Of a stretch of 23,815 bases of DNA, positions 1 through 8,139 are shown piece after piece. The DNA comes from JBBQKP01 sp038326995 (GTDB lineage Bacteria; Planctomycetota; Phycisphaerae; Tepidisphaerales; Tepidisphaeraceae): NCBI GenBank assembly GCA_038326995.1, contig JBBQKP010000028.1, positions 1 to 23,815 on the forward strand. The letters run 5' to 3'. Each line of letters begins with the position of its first letter. Position 1 is the first letter of the stretch. The translations under genes were made by a program, and so were the position numbers. Below the pieces are notes generated by a model. That model was not told where the DNA came from. It worked only from the letters and a program-made list of their open reading frames with translations, and did no database searches.

Positions 1-45
1 TCGCTCGACAAACGGCTAGGCGTGCGGTATGGTCCTTCGTTCGTC

Positions 46-118
46 GGCTAGGTAGCTCAGTTGGTAGAGCATGCGACTGAAAATCGCAGTGTCGCCGGTT
101 CGATCCCGGCCCTAGCCA
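46..118 (+). tRNA. tRNA-Phe (anticodon GAA)
   Basis: A full cloverleaf can be drawn by eye. The acceptor arms GGCTAGG (46-52) and CCTAGCC (111-117) pair at all seven positions and are followed by discriminator A118. The D-arm lies in TAGCTCAGTTGGTAGAGCA. The anticodon stem TGCGA/TCGCA encloses the loop CTGAAAA, giving anticodon GAA (Phe). The T-arm is CCGGTTCGATCCCGG. CCA is not encoded in full. The last seven bases overlap the 3' end of the convergent glycosyltransferase gene, whose TAG stop lies inside the acceptor stem. Confidence 0.97.
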
Positions 119-1425
119 GTTTTGATCGCCTGCCCCATTGCCGTTTCCCGTTGATTTGCCCCGACCTTTTCATAAATCTCCAGTATCTGGTCGATTTTCC
201 GCTCCCAGTCGAACAAAGTCGTCGCCCGCGATAAACCCGCCTCGCCCATTGATCGCCGGCGTTCGGGATGATTCGCAAGGTCCGTCATCGCACGCGCGAG
301 ATCGTCAATCACTTGCTCGCGCGACGTGGGTTGAATCAGGATGCCGCACGTATCGTCCAAGTAGTCGGCCGGCCCACCCCATTTGAGCGCGATGCAAGGC
401 GTCGCACTGGCCATCGCTTCGAGGATGACCGCGCCGCCGCACTCGTAATAGCTTGGCAACACGAACACGTCCGCCTCGCGCATCGCCGCCGCAACCTCTT
501 CCTGCGGCATAAATCCTCCGAGCGTCACGCTGTCTTCTATGCCAAGGTCGCGGCGAAGCTGCTCGACGTGAGCGCGATCCGCACCGTCGCCGATAATTCG
601 CAATTCAACTCTCGAGCGAATTTGCCCCGGGCCGTTCTCATTCACCATGATCGACCACGCCCGCAGCAATAAATCCAGCCCCTTCCAGCGTTCAAACCGC
701 CCGGCAAACAGAAACGTGACGACTAATTCTTCAGAGGAAGAGGCGGGCCTTGATTTGTTTGCCCGCCTGAATCGCGATAAATCCACGCCGTTTTCCACCA
801 GCTCTATCACTCTATTGTGATTCACCGGCAGCGCCTCTCTGGTTCGCGCGTTCGCAACCAGAAGCAAGGCCGCCCTGTGCTTGCCCGAAATGACGCGGTT
901 CATCACGGTGCTTACCGCTCGACCGACCCGCACGAGTATTGCTGTCGCGATCGAATCCGACTTACCAAACCCGGGCGGATACGTCATCCCGCCGTTCATC
1001 GGGCCTATGACCACCGGCACGCCCAGGTTGCTCAGATTGCTCGGAAACCTCGGCGAGACGGGCGAGGGTTGATGTACAACGATCACGCCTTGCACCTTGA
1101 TCAATTCACGAATCAATCGCCGAGCGTAGCGATGCACATCCCACGCGATGAGATGGCCAATCAACAGACGTTTTGGCAGCGCGTTGCCGATCTTATCAAG
1201 CACCACATGTAGTTTGGAATCACGGATGAAATGTACGAACTGAACGTCGGCACCAAGACTTTCAGTAAGCTCTTCACGCGTGCGTTCATGACAGATCAAA
1301 TAGACTCGCACGCCGCGGGCTCGGAGTCTGCGAAAGTAGTGCAATGGCAACACCGCCTCGCCCCCGTAACGGGCCGAGACTGAATTTGAAACGATCGCGA
1401 CACCGCCCGGCGCACCGCTGGTCAT
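112..1425 (-). CDS. Glycosyltransferase family 4 (GT-B fold)
   Basis: Predicted retaining glycosyltransferase that moves a sugar from a nucleotide-sugar to a polysaccharide or lipid acceptor at the cytoplasmic face; donor and acceptor are unknown. The 437 residues fit the family. The N-terminal Rossmann half begins VAIVSNSVSARYGGEA. The C-terminal half carries GRFERWKG (242-249), a stretch around RIIGDG (277-280), and the donor-site EX7E motif as E328-CGGAVIL-E336, within YECGGAVILEAMA. In many relatives this motif reads EGFG, so the CGG variant is mildly unusual. ATG start at 1425 with only a weak SD. It lies 89 nt downstream of the EF-G-like gene on the same strand, so cotranscription is possible. 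The stop codon lies inside the convergent tRNA-Phe. Family call firm, substrate unknown. Confidence 0.88.
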   Translation of the reverse strand: MTSGAPGGVAIVSNSVSARYGGEAVLPLHYFRRLRARGVRVYLICHERTREELTESLGADVQFVHFIRDSKLHVVLDKIGNALPKRLLIGHLIAWDVHRYARRLIRELIKVQGVIVVHQPSPVSPRFPSNLSNLGVPVVIGPMNGGMTYPPGFGKSDSIATAILVRVGRAVSTVMNRVISGKHRAALLLVANARTREALPVNHNRVIELVENGVDLSRFRRANKSRPASSSEELVVTFLFAGRFERWKGLDLLLRAWSIMVNENGPGQIRSRVELRIIGDGADRAHVEQLRRDLGIEDSVTLGGFMPQEEVAAAMREADVFVLPSYYECGGAVILEAMASATPCIALKWGGPADYLDDTCGILIQPTSREQVIDDLARAMTDLANHPERRRSMGEAGLSRATTLFDWERKIDQILEIYEKVGANQRETAMGQAIKTG

Positions 1426-1514
1426 ACCCAGCCAACTATACCCGCCATTCGTCCATTCGCTGCACCTGATTTTTATTATGTGTTTTCCTTACTTATGTTT
1501 GGTTGACTCACTTC

Positions 1515-3698
1515 TTATTCTTCCGTCTCTGCCGCGCGAGAGCCGAACTCGTGCATCTTCGCCTGTTGGACATGGTGCGGCGCGGGGTCGAAATGGCTAA
1601 GTTCCATAACAAAGCTGCCCAAGCCACTTGTTACGCTTCTGAGTTGCTGCGCGTATCCCAAAACCTCGGCCATTGGCGCGAGAGCGGACACCTTGACGGT
1701 GACGAAGTTGGAACTACTTGAATTATGAGCACCACCGCCGCCGTCGCCGCCGTCAACATTGACATCGGTGCTGAGAATTCGGCCGCGCTTGCCCGCGATG
1801 TCACTGTTGATTGCGCCGAGCTTTTCCTCGGGCACGAAGACTTCCATCTTGACAATCGGTTCGAGCAGCACGGGCGTCGCCTTGGCGATCGCGTCGCGAA
1901 ACGCATATTTCCCAGCCGTCCTGAAGGCAATTTCCTTGCTGTCGACGGGATGATGCTTGCCGTCATACACAATGCAGCGGACGTTTTGCAGCGCGTAGCC
2001 TGCGATTGCGCCGTGTACCATAACGTCTCGCACGCCCTTCTCGACCGCGGGAATGTATTGGCCCGGAATGGTCCCGCCGAACACTTCGTTGACGAACTCG
2101 AACCCCTCGCCGCCTTTGGATGAGTGCGCGGGCGAGTCGTCAGGAAGCGGCTCGACGCGCAGAAACACTTCGCCGAATTGGCCCGATCCACCCGACTGTT
2201 TGCGATGGCGGTGATGCCCTTCTGCGGTCGAGGTGATGGTCTCGCGATAGGCGATTCGCGGCGGCTTCGCCTCGACGTGCAAACCGCGGGCGGCGAGGCG
2301 TTCCAGCATCATCCGCAAGTGCCACTCGCCCATTCCACTGATGACCACTTCATGCGTCTGTCGATCGGTGTGCCAGTGAAATGTCGGGTCTTCCTCCGCC
2401 ATTCGCGTAAGCAACACCGACAGCTTCGCCTCGTCGTCGCGCGCTTTCGGAACGATCGCCAAACCGAACATCGCAGCGGGGTACGGCTCGCGCTTGTGGT
2501 GGAGCGTATCCAGCGCGTGGTCGGTATGAAGCACGTCGCCGAAATGAATGTCCTCGATCTTGGCGACGGCCCCGATATCACCCGCGATAATGCGTTGCGT
2601 TTCTTCGTGATGCTTCCCCTGCAGTGTGAACACGTGCCCGAGCTTGATCGGCTTTTTACTTCGCCCGACGACGACCATCGTGTTGCCCGTGCAAACGCCC
2701 TGGTGCACGCGAAATACGATCAGCTTGCCCGCGAACGCGTCGCTGCTGACTTTGAACACGTGCGCGAGCAGCGGCCCGGCGGACGTCTCGTCGTAGTCAT
2801 ACGGCTTTTCGGGCATGCTCGAACTGCCTTCAACGCCCCTGCCATCACCCCTGCCATCAGCAGAAGCATCTCCGATCATAAACGGCCGCTTGTTGCCTTC
2901 GAGCGGACTCGGAAACCAGCGCGTGATGAACTCCAGTAACTCAGGCACGCCCACGCCCGACTTGGCGTCGGTGAAGAGAATCGGCACGAGGTGCGCACCG
3001 TCCATCGCGGCTTCGAACGGAGCATGAAGCGCATCGTAGTTCGGCTCCTCTCCTTGCAGATATTTCTCCATCAATGATTCGTCCATCTCCACAATCTGAT
3101 CCAGGAGCCCGCGGTGCGAGTCTTGAATATTGAAGCCCTCGGCAGTGCCTTCGCTGTTGAGCAGGCAATCAACAACGCCGCTTCGGCCCGGCGCGGGAAG
3201 GTTCACACACAGCAATTCCGGTCCGAAAGTCGCCTGCAGGTTTTTCACAAGCACATCGAGCCGGGCGTTGGGATGGCCGATGTGATTGACGATGACGACC
3301 AGCGGCAGATTTCGCGCGCGGGCGTATTCGATCACACGTCGCGTCGTGACATCGATGCCGCCCGAAGCGCTGACAACCACCGCGACTGTCTCTACCGCCG
3401 CCATTGCAGAAAGTGTTGTGCCCAGAAGCTCCGGCGATCCTGGCGTGTCGATGAGGTTGATTCGCTTGCCCTGGTGGTCGAGGTGAAGGATCGACGAGTA
3501 AAGCGAATGGCCGTGGGCCTTTTCCTCCTTCTCGAAATCGGACACTGTCGTACCGGCAAGCACATCGCCCGATTCGGCAATCGCGTGAGAGGCGTGAAGC
3601 AGCGCCTCGGCGAGTGTGGTCTTGCCAGACGATTTTCCTCCGGCCAGTAGAACGTTGCGAATATCGGCAGTGGTGTAGGCAGCAAGGTAAGCAGTCAT
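1515..3698 (-). CDS. EF-G-like translational GTPase paralogue with degenerate G motifs
   Basis: The 727-residue protein has the whole EF-G architecture: G domain (about 1-275), domain II (305-400), III (410-485), IV (490-610) and V (615-705). The P-loop is intact (G20-GKSS-GKT). G3 reads DTPGS at 84-88, so the catalytic histidine of DTPGH is serine. G4 reads NHIG at 138-141 in place of NKxD. Switch I is EKEEKAHGH instead of the usual ERERGIT type. The domain IV tip is well kept (DGKHHPVDS, 579-587). Low-complexity inserts lie at 277-295 and 650-664. ATG start with strong SD GGAAGGA (3706-3712). It is probably not the main EF-G but a paralogue acting on ribosomes with slow or altered nucleotide use; the role is inferred. 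Confidence 0.85.
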   Translation of the reverse strand: MTAYLAAYTTADIRNVLLAGGKSSGKTTLAEALLHASHAIAESGDVLAGTTVSDFEKEEKAHGHSLYSSILHLDHQGKRINLIDTPGSPELLGTTLSAMAAVETVAVVVSASGGIDVTTRRVIEYARARNLPLVVIVNHIGHPNARLDVLVKNLQATFGPELLCVNLPAPGRSGVVDCLLNSEGTAEGFNIQDSHRGLLDQIVEMDESLMEKYLQGEEPNYDALHAPFEAAMDGAHLVPILFTDAKSGVGVPELLEFITRWFPSPLEGNKRPFMIGDASADGRGDGRGVEGSSSMPEKPYDYDETSAGPLLAHVFKVSSDAFAGKLIVFRVHQGVCTGNTMVVVGRSKKPIKLGHVFTLQGKHHEETQRIIAGDIGAVAKIEDIHFGDVLHTDHALDTLHHKREPYPAAMFGLAIVPKARDDEAKLSVLLTRMAEEDPTFHWHTDRQTHEVVISGMGEWHLRMMLERLAARGLHVEAKPPRIAYRETITSTAEGHHRHRKQSGGSGQFGEVFLRVEPLPDDSPAHSSKGGEGFEFVNEVFGGTIPGQYIPAVEKGVRDVMVHGAIAGYALQNVRCIVYDGKHHPVDSKEIAFRTAGKYAFRDAIAKATPVLLEPIVKMEVFVPEEKLGAINSDIAGKRGRILSTDVNVDGGDGGGGAHNSSSSNFVTVKVSALAPMAEVLGYAQQLRSVTSGLGSFVMELSHFDPAPHHVQQAKMHEFGSRAAETEE

Positions 3699-3705
3699 GA
3701 CGTGT

Positions 3706-3712
3706 TCCTTCC
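3706..3712 (-). promoter_or_regulatory. Shine-Dalgarno of the EF-G-like gene
   Basis: Read on the minus strand the bases are GGAAGGA, seven nucleotides before the ATG at 3698. It is one of the few strong SD sequences in the window and fixes the start codon. Confidence 0.7.
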
Positions 3713-3933
3713 GCGCGGCCGAGGCGTGTTGGTTCGCGCGGCCGCAAAAAATTAGCGTGGACCCTCCGGTCCGCAGGACTTCAATTGATCAGCGAGTAAT
3801 ATAGATGAAGACGCTTCACCTCGCGCGGAAATCGACGCTGGCGTCAGGCAGGAGGTGGACATGACAACTTGAGAACAAGTCACTCCCCCCGCTTAGCCGC
3901 CAGCTTGCTGGTGCTTGGTCGGCTCTGAGCCGG

Positions 3934-4036
3934 GTGCCACGTTTTGTCTACTCCCAAAGCGTGAAGTTGGGCGTGCGATTGGGCGTGCCGTTCGGTCGAC
4001 GTCCCGGGCACGCTCTGGCGTACCAGAACGTGGCAC
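3934..4036. repeat. Inverted repeat, 13-bp arms about 77 bp apart
   Basis: GTGCCACGTTTTG at 3934-3946 is the reverse complement of CAGAACGTGGCAC at 4024-4036 at 12 of 13 positions. Three more bases pair outward after one mismatch. The 103-bp element could be a decayed miniature mobile element or an intergenic repeat, or form a long RNA stem. No coding potential inside. Confidence 0.6.
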
Positions 4037-4411
4037 GCGGTTACGCGTGATTCATCGAAATTCTGACCGAAGGAGGTTTTCCACGCATCCGCCGCCGGTG
4101 CGTTTCATGCCGCGGGGTATGGATGGCCGATAATCAGGACGATGCGAAGGAATTTTTTTCAACATGATCCCCGCCAGCCCGCTCCAAACGGAGGCCGCGA
4201 GCAGGCCGACGATTCGTTCGCCACGTCCGATCATCGCAAAGTCATTGATGTTGCCGCGGTTATCGAACTGGCAAATCGACACCGCGCGTCAAGGCAAGCG
4301 ACGGCAACGTTCCTGAGATTGTGGGACCAGCAATCCGGCCATTTTCTGATTGGTCTACAAAACACTAGATGCACACTGCATGGCAAAACAGTCGATTAAG
4401 AAAGTAACACC

Positions 4412-7400
4412 ATGGGAAGAATCTCGTCAGGCGTCGGACTCGTCTCCGGCATTAATTCTCGAGACATCATCGACCAGCTGATCGCTGTGGAAGGTCGACC
4501 GCGCCGTTTGCTTGAGGCTCGCATCGAGCAGGCCAATACCCGCAAGACAGCCCTGAACGACATTCAAGCCAAGCTGACGACGCTTCGTGTGAGGGGTGCG
4601 ACGCTCAGAAGGCCCAGCAGCTTTCGCGACGCCGCCGCCACAAGCTCTGATGACAAGATCGTCACTGCGACCGCGAGTGCGGGCGCGGCCTCGGGTTCGT
4701 ACGACATTCGAGTCGCACGCCTGGTGACCAGCCAACAAAGCGTTTCACGCGGCTTCGCCGACGCATCGACCACGCGAGTCGGCGCGGGACAGCTCACTCT
4801 CGAAATAGGCGGCGGAGATCTGTCGCAAACGAACCTGCTCGACGAGCTCAACGGAGGGCGTGGCGTGCAGCGTGGCAGCTTCCGCATCACCGATCGCGCG
4901 GGCAATGCTTCGGTAGTCAACATCGCCGATGCTGTCTCGCTCGATGATGTTGTGAGAAGAATCAACAACAGCGTTGACGTGAATGTCCGCGCCACAATCG
5001 ACGGCGACAAGCTGACAATCAAAGACAACTCAGGTCTCTCGGTCGGTGCGCTAAGAATCGAAAACATCGGCACCGACACTGTCGCCAGCGATCTGGGCCT
5101 CACCGGCGCGGCCGTCGGCGACACCATCACCGGCACGACGATTCAAACCATCGGCAATGCCACAAGCCTTTCGACTCTAAACGACGGCCTGGGCGTACGA
5201 CGATCCAAAATCGCCCCCGACATCCGCATTGTCGCCCGAGACGGCTCTTCTACAGATGTTGAACTCGGCACGGGCGGCTCATTGGGCGACATCGTCAAGG
5301 CGATCAACACCGCGGGTACGAATAAGTTTTCTGCCAGCGTCGATCCTTCAGGCAAGGGCCTTCTCATCACCGATCTCTCCGGCGGCGGCGGGACGCTTTC
5401 CGTCAGCTCCGTCAACGACTCCAAAAGTGCCGAAGACCTGGGCCTGACCGGGGCGAGCAACGCCAATACTCTTACCGGCAACGCGCTCGTCGCGGACCTC
5501 GGTACGACCCTGCTTCGTACGCTCAACGGAGGGCGAGGAATTACTCTTGGAACCATCTCCATCGCCAACCGCAACGGCGTCAACACCACCTACGACTTCA
5601 GCGGCGCAACAGACGTTCAGGACATCCTTAACACCGTCAATGCCGCAAATTCAGGCGTCACCGCACGACTCAAAAGCGGCGGCGGAAATGGGATCGAACT
5701 CATCGACACCACGGGCGGTGCGGGCAACCTGGTCGTAAACGATCTGGTCGGCACGACGGCAAACGATCTGGGCATCGCGGGTAGTTTCGGCACGCAGTTC
5801 AGCGGAGTTCGCGGGGCTAATCTACAGCGACAATGGATCGGCGAGAACACCGCGCTGCGAGACCTCAACGGCGGAAGGGGCATCCCTGCAGGCAACATCA
5901 GAATCACCAACTCCGCGGGCGAAGTCGCCACGTTCAATCTCGGCGCTACCACCATCACCAACGTCGGGGATGTCCTTCGCACCATCAACGGGCGAACCAG
6001 CTTCGGCGTGACTGCTCGAATTAACGACAACGGCGACGGAATTGAACTGGTCGATACCAAGGCCGGGGCCGGTAAACTACGCGTCGATGAATCCGGCTCG
6101 AGCACCGGACGCGCTCTAAACCTACTGGGAACGGCAGCGACCACCACGATCAATGGCTCTTATGAAAAGCTAGTTGATATCGACGCCACCGATACGCTTA
6201 CCGACGTCCAGACCAAAATCAACGACGCCTCCTTTGGCCTTTCCGCCAGCATCATCAACGACGGAACCAGCGCCAACTCGTTCCGACTTAATCTGACCAC
6301 ATTGAGCAGCGGCCGCGCAGGACGCGTGGTGTTCGACGACGGCGCCATCGATCTTGGAACGCGCACACTCGTCGAATCGCAGGACGCCGTCGTGCTCATC
6401 GGCGACACCAATTCCGCAGGAGGCAAGCCTCTTGTCGTCACCGCCAGCAGCAATTCAATCAACGGCGCGATCCGCGGCGTGAACATACAACTCAACGGCG
6501 TATCAAATTCTTCAACACGATTGAACATCGCCCAGGACGTTTCGAGCGTCGCAGAAACAATCAAAAGTTACGTCACTTCGTTCAACGAACTCAATGCCAC
6601 CATCAACGACGTTACGAGATTTGACACGACAACCAACGAACGAGGCGTGTTGCTTGGCGACTCCGCAGTGGCGGGCGTGCAAACGGAGATTTTCGGGACG
6701 TTTACCAGCATCTTGTCGCAGACGGGCAGATTCCGGACGGCGTTTGATGTTGGAATTCGCGTCGGTTCAGACTCGCAGCTCGAATTCGACGAAGACAAAT
6801 TCCGCGCCGCATTCGCCGCCGATCCCGCTGCCGTCACTCAGCTCTTCACCGCCAGCGATAACGCGATCGACACCGATACGTCTTTATCACAATTCAACAG
6901 CGGCCGAGGCGTTCGGAGCAACTCCGCAGGCACGCCCGACCTGCGATTCCGACTTCGCGATGGCACTACGTTCGAATATGACTTCGACGACGTGCGAACC
7001 GTCGCCGACCTTCAGCGAACGATCTCCACCGCCAGCGCAGGTAGAGTTTCCGTCGCGATCAGCGCCTCCACCGGAAGCCTTCGTGTCGTGGACTCGACAA
7101 CAGGCTCAACCGCGTTTTCGATCTCGGGTCTGAACGGATCCGTCGCAGGGGATGATCTGGGGATCACCGGTACGGGTACGAACGGCGCCATCGACGGGAG
7201 AAGAATCACGTCTCAATCCGCAGGTGCGGCGCGCGGTGGAATCGGCACTCAGATCGAAAGCCGAATTAATAAGCTGATCGACCCCGTGAACGGCACAATT
7301 ACCAGATCGACCCAGACCATCGACCAGCGCAATGAAGACTCGCGGCGCCGCGTCGAGGGCCTGAACAGGATTCTCGAAAGCAAACGCACACGACTCGAAC

Positions 7401-7492
7401 GACAGTTCAGCGCGATGGAGGAAACGCTCAGCAGACTGCAAAATCAGCAGTCGTCGCTCGCCAGCCTGAATACTAATAATTTCCAGCGTTAA
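4412..7492 (+). CDS. fliD: Flagellar filament capping protein FliD (giant, multi-repeat)
   Basis: FliD forms the cap at the filament tip and folds incoming flagellin; it may also be an adhesin. The N-terminus (SSGVGLVSGINSRDIIDQLI) and coiled segment (30-60) match the FliD N-domain. The C-domain spans about 660-1020, with LNIAQDVSSVAETIKSYV (704-721) and a final coiled coil (965-1018). At 1026 residues it is roughly twice the common length. The excess is five repeats of the hook/flagellin IN type, each starting LNGGRG-like and ending DLGLTG-like: 142-232, 253-347, 367-457, 481-574 and 825-920. The fifth interrupts the C-domain. ATG at 4412 with a purine-rich but weak SD. fliS follows after 154 nt, supporting the call. 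Confidence 0.93.
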   Translation: MGRISSGVGLVSGINSRDIIDQLIAVEGRPRRLLEARIEQANTRKTALNDIQAKLTTLRVRGATLRRPSSFRDAAATSSDDKIVTATASAGAASGSYDIRVARLVTSQQSVSRGFADASTTRVGAGQLTLEIGGGDLSQTNLLDELNGGRGVQRGSFRITDRAGNASVVNIADAVSLDDVVRRINNSVDVNVRATIDGDKLTIKDNSGLSVGALRIENIGTDTVASDLGLTGAAVGDTITGTTIQTIGNATSLSTLNDGLGVRRSKIAPDIRIVARDGSSTDVELGTGGSLGDIVKAINTAGTNKFSASVDPSGKGLLITDLSGGGGTLSVSSVNDSKSAEDLGLTGASNANTLTGNALVADLGTTLLRTLNGGRGITLGTISIANRNGVNTTYDFSGATDVQDILNTVNAANSGVTARLKSGGGNGIELIDTTGGAGNLVVNDLVGTTANDLGIAGSFGTQFSGVRGANLQRQWIGENTALRDLNGGRGIPAGNIRITNSAGEVATFNLGATTITNVGDVLRTINGRTSFGVTARINDNGDGIELVDTKAGAGKLRVDESGSSTGRALNLLGTAATTTINGSYEKLVDIDATDTLTDVQTKINDASFGLSASIINDGTSANSFRLNLTTLSSGRAGRVVFDDGAIDLGTRTLVESQDAVVLIGDTNSAGGKPLVVTASSNSINGAIRGVNIQLNGVSNSSTRLNIAQDVSSVAETIKSYVTSFNELNATINDVTRFDTTTNERGVLLGDSAVAGVQTEIFGTFTSILSQTGRFRTAFDVGIRVGSDSQLEFDEDKFRAAFAADPAAVTQLFTASDNAIDTDTSLSQFNSGRGVRSNSAGTPDLRFRLRDGTTFEYDFDDVRTVADLQRTISTASAGRVSVAISASTGSLRVVDSTTGSTAFSISGLNGSVAGDDLGITGTGTNGAIDGRRITSQSAGAARGGIGTQIESRINKLIDPVNGTITRSTQTIDQRNEDSRRRVEGLNRILESKRTRLERQFSAMEETLSRLQNQQSSLASLNTNNFQR

Positions 7493-7646
7493 CTTTCAGC
7501 CTTAAACGCATCACAGTGCCGCAGCTCAAGTACGATCCTTTGCCCATCAACTCGGCCGCACCCGCCGATAACATGATCCGCCAATTCAACTCTCTTTCGT
7601 ACTGAATTCGGGTGGGGTTTGCGGCCGATATCATCCATAGCAACGG

Positions 7647-8108
7647 ATGAATCAAAACGCCGCACAACAAGCCTACCTTCAAGCCAAAGTGCTCACCGCC
7701 ACGCCCGAGCAGCTTCAGCTCATGCTCTACGACGGTGCCATTCGCTTCTGCGAGCAGGCCCGCCCTGCGCTAGAACAAAAGCAGTTCGAGACCAGCCACA
7801 CGTTGATCTGTAAAGCACAGAAGATTTTGATCGAACTGCAGTCGAGCCTGAAAAAAGATCAAGCCCCCGACATCTGCAAAAATCTCGCCGCTCTCTACAC
7901 GTTCTGCTACCGCAAGTTGATTGATGCGAGCGTGAAGCAGGACCTGGCCGCACTCGATGAGTCGGTGAGCATTCTCAAATTTCAGCGCGACACCTGGCGG
8001 CTCTTGCTCGACCAGCTTGCCAAATCCAAGGCCGCCGCGAATGCTCGTCGAATCGACATGCCCGCGCCCGACGCACGAATGGAAGCGACGATTTCGCTTC
8101 GCGGCTGA
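7647..8108 (+). CDS. fliS: Flagellar export chaperone FliS
   Basis: FliS is a small cytoplasmic four-helix protein that binds the C-terminus of unpolymerised flagellin and delivers it to the flagellar type III export gate. The 153-residue product has the family opening, an NQNAAQQAYLQAKVLTATPEQL-like stretch followed by LMLYDGAIRFCEQA (about 26-39), and helical segments through RDTWRLLLDQL (about 116-126). Length is near the usual 125-150, with a short basic, proline-containing tail. No clear SD precedes the ATG. It lies directly downstream of fliD on the same strand, the common fliD-fliS order, and converges with the TatD gene across 31 nt. Confidence 0.93.
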   Translation: MNQNAAQQAYLQAKVLTATPEQLQLMLYDGAIRFCEQARPALEQKQFETSHTLICKAQKILIELQSSLKKDQAPDICKNLAALYTFCYRKLIDASVKQDLAALDESVSILKFQRDTWRLLLDQLAKSKAAANARRIDMPAPDARMEATISLRG

Positions 8109-8139
8109 TACGTCCGCGTCGTCAACCCCGCGCGAGTCG

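Larger units (their letters stand above)
3699..4411. other. Gene-free divergent region between EF-G-like gene and fliD
   Basis: About 710 bp separate two divergent starts, so both promoters should lie here. No open frame looks like a protein. Visible structure: a direct repeat of CGCGCGGCCG-type sequence near 3712-3743; a short GGACC/GGTCC hairpin at 3759-3772; the inverted repeat described separately at 3934-4036; and an exact GCCGATAA at 4126-4133. No clean -35/-10 pair was found for either gene. Confidence 0.6.

Noticed and set aside
13..52. Integration-site repeat at tRNA-Phe (CGGCTAGG at 13-20 and 45-52)
   Set aside because: Only eight bases and at the 5' end of the tRNA, whereas attachment repeats normally copy the 3' end; no integrase is present.
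2124..2939. 271-codon plus-strand open frame inside the EF-G-like gene
   Set aside because: It is the antisense shadow of a well-supported GTPase; composition is Arg/His/Val-rich without motif.
4031..4046. Sigma-54 promoter (TGGCACG...)
   Set aside because: The -24 element fits but the GC of the -12 element is one base out of register and TTGC is absent; spacing is strict for this sigma factor.
4052..4282. 76-codon minus-strand open frame in the EF-G/fliD gap
   Set aside because: No SD, no domain, and it overlaps the inverted-repeat region's edge and the presumed promoter zone.
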